Positions 28,897 through 36,555 of a stretch of 64,000 nucleotides of DNA are shown here, one piece after another (within the stretch, counting starts at the first letter, position 1; each line of letters opens with the position of its first letter). Source of the DNA: Oceanirhabdus sp942490885 (GTDB taxonomy: Bacteria > Bacillota > Clostridia > Clostridiales > Clostridiaceae); the NCBI GenBank assembly GCA_942490885.1, contig CALNYT010000002.1, positions 2,728,001-2,792,000 of the forward strand, read 5' to 3'. The notes below the pieces were generated by a model, which was not told the origin of the DNA, did not search any database, and saw only the letters and a list, made by a program, of their open reading frames with translations. Made by a program: the position numbers and the translations under genes.

Positions 28897-29104
28897 ACTT
28901 AATAGATTTATTATGCATAAGAATGAAAACAAGCTGTCTGTAATGCTGTGCATATTTTTGAATGAAAGACATTTTGAGTACATAATTCATACTATATGAA
29001 AAACTTCTTACATAACAAAAGAGTACTATTCATTATCAAAGAAATAATATAGCTGTTGAATATTTATAAATAACAAATCCAAAAAAAGTAGATAGCTTTG
29101 TTAC

Positions 29105-29227
29105 CTACTTTTCTTGGTTTCCTACAACGGTTGTTATAACTACTGTGAGATCTGTGATAGATTTATTGAGAGCTTCAATTTTCTTCTCAAACCTAACCAG
29201 TAGATATATAATAGGAATAGGTAATCC
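29105..29227 (-). pseudogene. Remnant of a small membrane/holin-like protein gene
   Basis: On the minus strand a frame reads GLPIPIIYLLVRFEKKIEAL then NKSITDLTVVITTVVGNQEK and a stop: a hydrophobic segment followed by an amphipathic helix, as in small phage holin-like or membrane-anchor proteins. No start codon with a ribosome binding site was found, so it is a 3' fragment. Confidence 0.4.
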
Positions 29228-29429
29228 TTTGATATTATCACCAGATTTCCTCCTCCTTCGCACCGTACGTGAGTCTTTCCAGAGGTTCCTTGCGTAATTC
29301 TCTAGACACCTGCAAAATCAATAACTTATATGATTTTTGATAATAAACAAAATTCTTATTGAATTTGGAAATAAAAATAGAATAGGACAATCATCTTCTA
29401 TGCATTTTAATGTATAGGAGATGATTTGT

Positions 29430-29531
29430 ATGTTAGTAAAAAAGTATAGAAAAATTCTAAAAGAAATAGATAAAGAGTTTAAATATGGCACCATAGATGG
29501 TATATTGAAAATACATGCTTTCATCAGTTGA
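29430..29531 (+). CDS. Possible 33-residue peptide
   Basis: ATG at 29430 with TAGGAG nine bases upstream; the product begins MLVKKYRKILKEIDKEF and ends in HAFIS. It is highly charged and could be real, or the 5' end of a decayed gene. No family recognised. Confidence 0.3.
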   Translation: MLVKKYRKILKEIDKEFKYGTIDGILKIHAFIS

Positions 29532-29652
29532 AAACTTACAGTAATATAACTCATTGTTTTACTCATGATGATACTGCTATACAAGTAATAATCAAAATTA
29601 TGTTTATGGAATTTAATATTTACACCCTCCGTATGGAGAAAAACTTGTTTTG

Positions 29653-29783
29653 GATGTTAGATTATATACCTTTTCTTGTCAATTTAAAGCAGGTGGTAAG
29701 TTTGTTCACAGTATCATTATAGATTTTTAGATACAGCTTTTCACACCATGAATGAGGTGAAGTGCTGCATCTGAGTTTTTTTT
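29653..29783 (+). repeat. Duplicated segment A, ending in a terminator-like hairpin
   Basis: About 130 bases closely match 31596-31745. Both contain a frame with VRLYTFSC and FKAGGKFV and end in a stem (ATACAGC... GCTGCAT here). This copy finishes with GAGTTTTTTTT, a credible terminator. It looks like the end of a decayed gene plus its terminator, present twice. Confidence 0.6.
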
Positions 29784-29859
29784 GAATTTCACTTCTAGCT
29801 GCCATAGCTTCTAAGAATGTAAAAAGACACCCAACTGTATGAGTGTCTTCAAATATTAC

Positions 29860-30678
29860 CTATATTTTTTGTCTTAATTCTTTTACAGTTTCAATATCTA
29901 GACCTGTTTTTGCAACAATAGTTTCGTCATCTAATATATCAAGTAAATTCTTAGCAATCTCTAATGCCTTTTCATCTTTTCCCTTTAATACAAGATGTTT
30001 CTCTCTAATTTCATTTACAGTCATTTCGAATGCACCTCCAATCGACCTTTTAAACTCGTTGTATTTACTTTTCATTAATGGATCTTCAATTAAAAATAAG
30101 TACTCTAATAAATATACTAATGCCCTGTTTTGTTCCATATTTTTAACTTTATCATATCCTTGTAAATCTGTTGCTAAACAAATCTTCGCTTCATATATTT
30201 CTTTATCTGTCTGCTTTGTATTTAATAATTCTTTAGCTATTTTAAAAACTAACCGTAGTGGATTGTCTTCACCTATCGTTTCAAGATTTATTGTTTCAAC
30301 ATCTATAGTTCTAAAATTATATCTTATAATATCTTCTTCTAACTCCGGTAGCTTATAAATATAACTTTTGTCTTTTCCTCTTTCTCCAAAAACATTATCT
30401 TTATTGCTACTACTCTGAACTTCTACGTGTATAAATAATATTTTACTTTCTTTGTTTTTAAGTCTAACCTTTATTATCTTATCAGATATTATTTTTTCAG
30501 CACTATCTTTATCAAATATATCCTTTTGTATGTCTATAAGTTCCTGCTCTAAACTTTCAATCCCTTCTTCCCATGCTATATTCGGATACAGCTCTGGGAA
30601 CATAACTTCTACTATTTCTCGTTGAAATGCTTCTAAGACCGTCTTCCAACAAGCATCAAAAACGTGAATTTTTGCCAA
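29860..30678 (-). CDS. Rpn/PD-(D/E)XK nuclease family protein, likely internally deleted
   Basis: 272 residues of the Rpn family (recombination-promoting nuclease/transposase-like). Seen are the N-terminal DACWKTVLEAFQREIVEVMF, the LFIHVEVQ strand with the E-x-Q motif of the nuclease core, KLPELEEDIIRYNFRTIDVE, and the usual C-terminal ILDDETIVAKTGLDIETVKE. Between VEVQ and the YKLPELEED block only about 20 residues remain, where relatives carry about 45-50 including an F-x-x-R-M-Y-x-Y segment, so an in-frame deletion is likely. The start is TTG at 30678 with AAGGAA upstream. A 105-bp foldback element lies 46 bases upstream. Confidence 0.72.
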   Translation of the reverse strand: MAKIHVFDACWKTVLEAFQREIVEVMFPELYPNIAWEEGIESLEQELIDIQKDIFDKDSAEKIISDKIIKVRLKNKESKILFIHVEVQSSSNKDNVFGERGKDKSYIYKLPELEEDIIRYNFRTIDVETINLETIGEDNPLRLVFKIAKELLNTKQTDKEIYEAKICLATDLQGYDKVKNMEQNRALVYLLEYLFLIEDPLMKSKYNEFKRSIGGAFEMTVNEIREKHLVLKGKDEKALEIAKNLLDILDDETIVAKTGLDIETVKELRQKI

Positions 30679-30724
30679 ATGTTTTCATTTCCTTGCTATT
30701 GTCTACTTTTTTATTAACCTTTGT

Positions 30725-30829
30725 TATAGAGATTCCAGTACGAAAATTTATTTATACTTGTTCCAAAATCTCAGCGTATCAATGAGTTATGGACACGTAT
30801 AAATAAAGATTTGAGTTGGAATCTCTATA
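30725..30829. repeat. 105-bp foldback element, copy 2
   Basis: The exact reverse complement of the copy at 18373-18477, 12 kb away. It begins TATAGAGATTCCAGTACG and ends TTGGAATCTCTATA. It sits just upstream of the Rpn-type nuclease gene, so it could affect its expression. Confidence 0.88.
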
Positions 30830-31204
30830 TGATTATTTCTCATTCAACTCTTTATTAAACATATCATCTCTTTATATATTATTATACAACTAAGTAATCT
30901 TTTTTTCTATATCCCTATAGGAGTTATCTCATCAATATCACCTGATTCTTTAGGTTTAGCAGTCCATTAAACTGCTTAAGACATTCCTATAAATGCAAAA
31001 GATATCCTATTGGCTTAGACAAACCTCATCTTTACTTCTATTTAAATGGACCGTTCCATAATATAAAAGTCTAGTAAACAATTCATCATCTACTCATCTC
31101 TCTTGTTTTTTGAAGGTGCGAATAATTGTATATACTACTAATACTGATATGACTTTATATAATTTTTTGAATTAAGTAATGTAATATTTAAATATTGGGG
31201 TTAT
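30830..31204. other. Gene-free stretch
   Basis: AT-rich DNA without a supported reading frame on either strand, between repeat copy 2 and its decayed relative. Nothing recognisable. Confidence 0.5.
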
Positions 31205-31262
31205 ATAGCATACTCTAAATTATATATATCCCAAAACCTTAGTGTATCAATGTGTTTAGGGA
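31205..31262. repeat. Decayed fragment of the 105-bp element
   Basis: CCCAAAACCTTAGTGTATCA then ATGTGTTTAGGGAA corresponds to the central part of copy 2 (TTCCAAAATCTCAGCGTATC, then AATGAGTTATGGA). The outer arms are lost. Confidence 0.4.
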
Positions 31263-31595
31263 ATGCCTATGTTTAGTTCTATACTTAATGCCCTATATAA
31301 TAATTTGATTAATATAATGTTTTTGTACATAATTCTTTGTTTTCCTTCCCCTTTAGGGGTTGGGGTGATATACTTTCTTTGTTTTGGACAAGTTTTAGTG
31401 TGCGAAGTTATGAGTTCTCTTAAAGTTTATCCAAAATTTCCTTGTAGTTTTTATAATTAGCAGCTTCAGTGGAAATTAATTTTATTATAGAAATATCAAT
31501 GATACTATCAAATGCGCGTTGTTATTAAATCTATTACTGGTGCTGCTGCCCTTTGGTCTAGTTTACCTTCTGCGTATGGAGTGAGGTTTATTGTG
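31263..31595. other. Gene-free stretch with a coding relic at its right end
   Basis: A 65-codon plus-strand frame at 31263-31460 has no ribosome binding site and no known motif. Near 31535-31595 a short frame (TGAAALWSSLPSAYGV) leads into duplicated segment B, suggesting an old degraded gene. Confidence 0.4.
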
Positions 31596-31745
31596 GTTGT
31601 TAGATTATATACCTTTTCTTGTAGTTAATTTAAAGCAGGTGGTAAGTTTGTTCAAAGTATCCTTATAAGTTTTCAGACACAGCTTTTCACACCATGAATG
31701 AACTTGGGAATAAATGGGGCGAAGTGCTGTGTCTGAGGTTTTCAC
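31596..31745 (+). repeat. Duplicated segment B
   Basis: Second copy of the segment at 29653-29783. The frame that reads VRLYTFSC is broken by a TAA here. The hairpin arms are CAGACACAGC and GCTGTGTCTG, with paired changes relative to copy A, and there is a ~20-base insertion in the loop. Confidence 0.6.
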
Positions 31746-31903
31746 CTTCTAAAGTAAGCACTTTCGCTTCTATAATAGTATTATTCCTATCGATAATAAT
31801 TCTCCATTATTCAACTATAACCTTCTTACTTTTAAACCTTTACGCAATAACCTATACTATTACGTAGTCATTTGCTTTTAATTCCGATTTTCACCCTCTA
31901 AAA

Positions 31904-31936
31904 ACAAAACTTCTCACCTATTTTCATAGATGAGAA
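31904..31936 (-). terminator. Probable terminator of the CPCC protein gene
   Basis: TTCTCATCTAT and ATAGGTGAGAA form an 11-bp stem on the minus strand followed by GTTTTG, about 50 bases after the stop codon at 31986. Confidence 0.55.
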
Positions 31937-31985
31937 CCTTTATGAAACAATAAAAATTAAAAAGAAAGCGCTAAAACATATTATC

Positions 31986-32585
31986 TCATATTTTTCTTTC
32001 CACTTCCTGAATGAACTTATCTTTTATACTCTGCAACTTTTCTCTTGCTTGTTCGTTAGTTAATTCTATTGTTTCAAGAGATTCATTTGATATATCTACT
32101 ACAGTAATTTCATTTCTTCCTCTTGCTAACTCTGAATAATTAACACTATCTTCTAAAGAAATATATTTCTCTAATTCATCACTATTAAAAACAACACTTA
32201 ATCCTCTAAGCTTATTAGATTTATATAATTCTAAAACTTTTTCCATTGGTATATCTAAAATCTTAAATACAGCTATCATATCTTCTATTGGAACTCTTCT
32301 TATCTTTGATACATCTTTTGCCCCCTCATATACATCACTTTCATTAGGCTTTCTAACAAATTTCTTAACTCTCTCTTCACATGCTCCAAACTTCTTAAAA
32401 TTCAACTGTGCCTCTCTCAATGAAACATAATTAGCTCCTCCAACATAATCTGGATCATCAAATTGAATACCATCATCTTCCCAAAAACATATCGAGCATA
32501 TATCATAAGTCCCAGGTGGCTTTTCATTTAATGTATTGTATCCACAGCATGGACATGTAAATTTGGAATCTTTAATTTCTTCCAT
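31986..32585 (-). CDS. Cysteine-rich CPCC family protein
   Basis: About 199 residues. The N-terminal ~75 residues are a CPCC domain (TCPCCGYNTL, then YDICSICFWEDDG, then NYVSLREAQLNFKKFG), a small zinc-binding module often found next to mobile or toxin-related loci. The C-terminal part is helical and charged, ending in a coiled region. The start is the ATG at 32585 with GGGAG seven bases upstream. Monocistronic; role unknown. Confidence 0.78.
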   Translation of the reverse strand: MEEIKDSKFTCPCCGYNTLNEKPPGTYDICSICFWEDDGIQFDDPDYVGGANYVSLREAQLNFKKFGACEERVKKFVRKPNESDVYEGAKDVSKIRRVPIEDMIAVFKILDIPMEKVLELYKSNKLRGLSVVFNSDELEKYISLEDSVNYSELARGRNEITVVDISNESLETIELTNEQAREKLQSIKDKFIQEVERKI

Positions 32586-33006
32586 ATGCGAACTCCCTTC
32601 TATCATTCTATTTATCTTTTGATACTACTGAACCTTCTTTGTTAAATAAGAATACTATCCTACTTCAATAGTAGCAAGTGGGGAATGAGCACCCCTGCTA
32701 TGAATCCTAGGTAGAAATAATTGACAAATGCAAATAATTTCTCCCCATGGTTCGTAGACAACATCCCATTGTGTTAACTTGCTATTTATTAGATAGTTAT
32801 TATACGTGATACTTATAACTCATTATGTTTTGAAAATTTTACACCCTAGGTATCCTAGGAGATAACTGTAAGTTACCTCCTTGCTAAGTTATTTTATGTT
32901 TACTAATGGACAACTTCTCTTAATCACTAAAATTCGAATTGTGACAGTGAAAGCACCGAAAAAATGGCCTCTTTTACTTTTGATATAGATATTTATACAT
33001 TGAAAA
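32586..33006. other. Intergenic stretch with a GC-rich hairpin
   Basis: About 420 bases without a gene. At 32671-32701 AGCA-GTGGGG and CACCCC-TGCT arms form a hairpin that is unusually GC-rich for this DNA. It might be a relic of a mobile element end, but I could not match it to a family. Confidence 0.4.
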
Positions 33007-33913
33007 TTAATTTATTTCTTTTCCATTTCTACTTCGTTTACGTTCATTTGCTTCACACCCATTAGGGCATATTGCACTCTGAAGATTTTCTGTTACTTCA
33101 AATTTACTAATATCAAATTTTTGAAACTCTAAATTTGAATTATCATAAAATTGAATGTTACATTCTATAGTATTATCTTTTAAATATGCTCTATTAGCAA
33201 TTGTTCTATATACTTTATCTGCAGATATTTCATCAGGTTGTAATTCAAAATTATCTTCAACCTTTTCAATTAAGTTAACTAATTCTTTCTCATCTCCAAC
33301 ATTGAAAGGTGTTTGACATGAGGCCAGTATAATTTCACTATCTTAATCTACAATGATATGGTTTTTGTACCCTGCTTTTCTCTTACCAGGCGATTTATGT
33401 GCAACCCTTGAATCTGCATCTATACATTTTTGTACAATAGTATTAAAAACTTCTTCAAAAGGCTTATCGCCTAATCTATTTGCACGAAAGTAGCTAATAG
33501 TAGTATCATCTAAAGTTAATCCTAGGAACCATCTAAAAACTACATCTGTTTGAGTTCTTTCCACAACCTTTCGTTCCGATAAGACATAAATATATTCCAG
33601 TAAGCATAACTTAAACATTATAACTGGATCATATGAATTTCTTCCAACCTGACTATAATATTCTCTTGTAATATCATAAACAAATGAAAAATCTATGATA
33701 TCTTCTATCTTTAACAATAAATGATTTTTAGGTATAAGTTTTTCATAAATCATGCTATTAAATATATCAAATTGTCCTGAGTGCTTTGCTAACATAAAAA
33801 ATCTCCAATATCAATGCTATATATATTATAACAAATGTTTTTGTTTACATTATTTAAGTTAACATAATCTCAAATATGTTAATAAAGCTTCAAAAAATAC
33901 TTCTGAACAACAA
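33007..33913 (-). pseudogene. IS1182-type transposase pseudogene with internal deletion and in-frame stop
   Basis: The N-terminal frame from 33795 has the DUF772-like start of IS1182 transposases (IPKNHLLLKIEDIIDFSF, NSYDPVIMFKLCLLEYIY, DDTTISYFRANRLGDKPFEE). After IVQKCID it jumps to ADSRVAHKSPGKRKAGYKNH, so the middle of the protein with one catalytic Asp region is deleted. A TAA follows HIIVD (33343-33345), after which the frame continues (DSEIILASCQTPFNVGDEKE) down to 33007. The C-terminus is also missing. The upstream end (33841-33913) matches a solo remnant at 19804-19872. The element is dead. Confidence 0.75.
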
Positions 33914-33965
33914 AAATCTGACATCCCACCCCCAAGATATCAGATTTCTACTCTGTATTCCTTTC

Positions 33966-35237
33966 TCATTCTTCATTAAAGACATTCTCAAGACCAAGGT
34001 CCTTTATTCTTCTTGCAATCTCATCTTTATCTATAGTATAAAGTTTTAGTTTCTCCATTCTCTTCAAATATACAGATCCAGCAAAGGTGTATCTAGTTTT
34101 ATGATCCTTCATTTTTAACATTCTATAATTCGCATAAGCTATTATGTCACCTATTGCAGTCTTTCTTGGGAGTATGAGCATCTTTTCACCTTTTGCATAT
34201 TTTACAGCATTATATCCTGCTAGGGTTCCAGTACATATGGCCTCTGTATGACCTACAAAAAGCCCACTTTTCTCTCCACCAACAAATAGATTCTTTATTC
34301 CCATAACTCTCATATCATTCTTTCTACGTGCAATACTTAGATATCTTATTGAGTTTCCTTTTCCGCCTCCATAAGGATCAATATATTTGGCATTTTCCAG
34401 TCCTTCAATTTTTCTAAGTTTCTCTAATGGGTAGTAACTTGTCATGAGCTTTGCATGACCTGTATCAAGTAAAATAATATTCTCTGCAAATTCATCAAGT
34501 GCATACTGCTGACATACTTTTATCTTCAACTTATCCTTGTTTATATCCTCTTTAGGAATACGGAGAAGTGCAACTCCATTCTCTTCAAGCTCTTTTTGGA
34601 TATTATCAGCCAGAGTATCCTTAGCCAATTTACATGAACCACTGAAAGCACCAAATTCCCCATCAGCACGCTCACCAATTATATCTTCAAGTCCACATGC
34701 TGCTGTAATACTGACTCTTGGACCATATGCTGGACATCTTAAAATACACATAGAACAACCATTTCCATATTTCATGCAATTTCCCATTGGCCCTGTTCCA
34801 CCAGTTGTCTCAATAAATACATCACCATCTATATAGGAACCATCATGAAGATAAATACCTTTTATTTTATTTTGTTTCACTTCAACTCCGCTAACTCTCT
34901 TAACAAAATGCAGATTAATCCCCTTTGATATTAAGTAATTTCTCACTGCAGGTTCAATCTTATTAACGTTATATAATGTAGCATGTTGATGTCCTGGGAA
35001 GTTAACACATTTATGTGCTGCATTCTCATCACATAAAGTTATAAGATCACCACATCCCATTGCAATCAACTCTTCAGCAGCAGTATATCTTCCGTTATTT
35101 CTAATAATTCCACCAACATTACCTAATCCAAGTAGCAGATCAGTTTTCTCATAAACATGCACTTCTGCTCCTTGTTTTCTTGCACTTAGAGCAGCAGCAG
35201 CTCCTGCCCAACCTCCTCCTATAATGATTACTTTCAT
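33966..35237 (-). CDS. FAD-dependent oxidoreductase (NAD(P)/FAD Rossmann family)
   Basis: 423 residues. N-terminal dinucleotide-binding motif VIIIGGGWAGAAAALSARK, then a GidA/TrmFO-like arrangement, an internal Cys cluster MKYGNGCSMCILRCPAYGP (about residues 155-173) that could bind an Fe-S cluster or serve as redox Cys, and a C-terminal FAD motif LFVGGEKSGLFVGHTEAI. The start overlaps the stop of the upstream PyrK-like gene by one base (TAATG), so the two are made together. I infer a flavoprotein oxidoreductase fed by the adjacent reductase; the substrate is unknown. Confidence 0.72.
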   Translation of the reverse strand: MKVIIIGGGWAGAAAALSARKQGAEVHVYEKTDLLLGLGNVGGIIRNNGRYTAAEELIAMGCGDLITLCDENAAHKCVNFPGHQHATLYNVNKIEPAVRNYLISKGINLHFVKRVSGVEVKQNKIKGIYLHDGSYIDGDVFIETTGGTGPMGNCMKYGNGCSMCILRCPAYGPRVSITAACGLEDIIGERADGEFGAFSGSCKLAKDTLADNIQKELEENGVALLRIPKEDINKDKLKIKVCQQYALDEFAENIILLDTGHAKLMTSYYPLEKLRKIEGLENAKYIDPYGGGKGNSIRYLSIARRKNDMRVMGIKNLFVGGEKSGLFVGHTEAICTGTLAGYNAVKYAKGEKMLILPRKTAIGDIIAYANYRMLKMKDHKTRYTFAGSVYLKRMEKLKLYTIDKDEIARRIKDLGLENVFNEE

Positions 35238-36235
35238 TAATGTTCACACTCCTCCAAGATATCCTTTGGATCTCCTTGATATTTGCACATTCTTTTAATG
35301 TTACTATTACGCCTGTTAGTACAGCATCCGCATATACCTTCACCACAAGCCATCTTGAAATTATTACAACATGATAAATCTATATTCAATCCTTTTTCTT
35401 TTTCAATATCCTCAATATATTTCATAACTTTCCTTATGATAAAATCTGCTGTGTCACAATGGACCAAACTAACTTTATCGTGCACAACAATATTTTTAAA
35501 CACATCCTCAAATTTCCCTGCACCAATTCCTTTATCAATCAGAGAAGTATATATATTCACATGGGAGTATCTATCTAAGTAAGGTCTTATGAACTCTACT
35601 CCTTCTTTTCCCTTGTCAATAATTGTTATAATTTTATTATTGTTGTTGTACAATTCTTTCAATGGTGGTATCATCGGAGCCTGTCCTATGCCCCTTGCAA
35701 TTACCAAAACCGTGCTATCCTTAAGATTTTTTATATGTCTTAAACCTAATATTCCATTCCAGAATGGTCCTTTTACAGTTATCTTTTCTCCTGTCATAAG
35801 TTGTTCAATTCGCTTTGTCTTAACTCCTAGTATTTTTAACACGACAGTTATAGTACATTTCTTCCTATTTACCTCCATCACTGCAATTGGCACATCAAAA
35901 GTAACCTTATCTTTAGGATTTTTAAGAAAAACAAAACTACCTGGTTCAGTCAATCTGTCACTCAAGTATTCTGGAACCTTTATTATAAGTTTTAGAATTG
36001 AATTTCCAATCATCTCTCTTTTTACTATGTCACAATCATAGTATTTTCTAGTTTCTGTTGCTTTTTTACCATTTTCTATAAATCTTTGATATATGCATAC
36101 TCCGCTCCAGTGTTCGCAGTCACATTTATCTTTATCCTGCAAAGCAGAACACAAAATACATTGATTATTTTCACTCAGATGACAGGGGCAGAATTCCGTT
36201 CCTGCATCAATACACTTATATACCTGATAGCCCAT
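35237..36235 (-). CDS. PyrK-like FAD/NAD(P)-binding reductase with Cys-rich N-terminus
   Basis: 332 residues. The N-terminal ~55 residues carry nine Cys (CIDAGTEFCPCHLSENNQCI and CSALQDKDKCDCEHW). Then follow a ferredoxin-reductase FAD domain (TEPGSFVFL) and an NAD domain (VLVIARGIGQAPMIPPLK). The C-terminal Cys cluster CNNFKMACGEGICGCC resembles the [2Fe-2S] domain of dihydroorotate dehydrogenase electron-transfer subunits. It is therefore an electron-transfer flavoprotein, not PyrK itself, since no pyrD is present. The start at 36235 has AAGGAG upstream. Paired with the downstream FAD oxidoreductase. Confidence 0.75.
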   Translation of the reverse strand: MGYQVYKCIDAGTEFCPCHLSENNQCILCSALQDKDKCDCEHWSGVCIYQRFIENGKKATETRKYYDCDIVKREMIGNSILKLIIKVPEYLSDRLTEPGSFVFLKNPKDKVTFDVPIAVMEVNRKKCTITVVLKILGVKTKRIEQLMTGEKITVKGPFWNGILGLRHIKNLKDSTVLVIARGIGQAPMIPPLKELYNNNNKIITIIDKGKEGVEFIRPYLDRYSHVNIYTSLIDKGIGAGKFEDVFKNIVVHDKVSLVHCDTADFIIRKVMKYIEDIEKEKGLNIDLSCCNNFKMACGEGICGCCTNRRNSNIKRMCKYQGDPKDILEECEH

Positions 36236-36352
36236 CAATATCTCCTTATATCTTTCTCCACTATTAAAATATTTATATAGTTTGTATTTTGTGACATCAA
36301 AAGAAAATAATTATTGCCATTCTGTAGACTTATAGTTATACATAATCATAAC

Positions 36353-36386
36353 AAAAGCGGTCAATTCATATTAAGTGACCGCTTTT
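36353..36386 (-). terminator. Bidirectional-looking terminator closing the radical SAM peptide operon
   Basis: AAAAGCGGTCA and TGACCGCTTTT form an 11-bp stem flanked by A and T runs. It lies five bases after the end of the small interrupted gene and about 115 bases before the start of the PyrK-like gene, so the two units are separated. Confidence 0.85.
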
Positions 36387-36390
36387 AGCT

Positions 36391-36525
36391 TTAATTATTA
36401 TTCCATACCTGAATCATTTCATAAACAAAATTGCTCTTATAATATCTAATTGTTCTCTCATCAATGAGTTCAGCTCCTGGATAAAAAAATATGTATATGC
36501 ATCATAGTGACTTGAATATTTTCAC
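36391..36525 (-). pseudogene. Small gene interrupted by an in-frame TGA, last position of the peptide operon
   Basis: GTG at 36525 follows AAAGGAGGGG at an ideal distance and starts 30 bases after the MFS stop. The frame reads MKIFKSL, then TGA (36502-36504), then continues CIYIFFYPGAELIDERTI, RYYKSNFVYEMIQVWNNN and stops at 36391 just before the terminator. Well-kept signals around a 44-residue product suggest a recently broken gene, or a sequence error in TGG/CGA. Selenocysteine is a remote alternative; no clear SECIS hairpin is seen. An accessory or immunity role is possible only by location. Confidence 0.5.
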
Positions 36526-36555
36526 AAACGCCCCTCCTTTCCTATATAATACTAC

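Noticed and set aside
29430..29531. 33-residue frame as a confident toxin or signal peptide
   Set aside because: Only one ribosome-binding-site-like signal; charged sequence without partner gene. Kept as a low-confidence feature only.
31263..31460. 65-codon plus-strand frame
   Set aside because: No start signal, lies between repeat fragments, product not protein-like.
32671..32701. IS200/IS605 end hairpin
   Set aside because: A GC-rich hairpin is present, but no TnpA/TnpB remnant or conserved end sequence supports it.
36502..36504. Selenocysteine at the in-frame TGA
   Set aside because: No convincing SECIS hairpin directly downstream and no Sec machinery in the window; a broken gene or base error is simpler.
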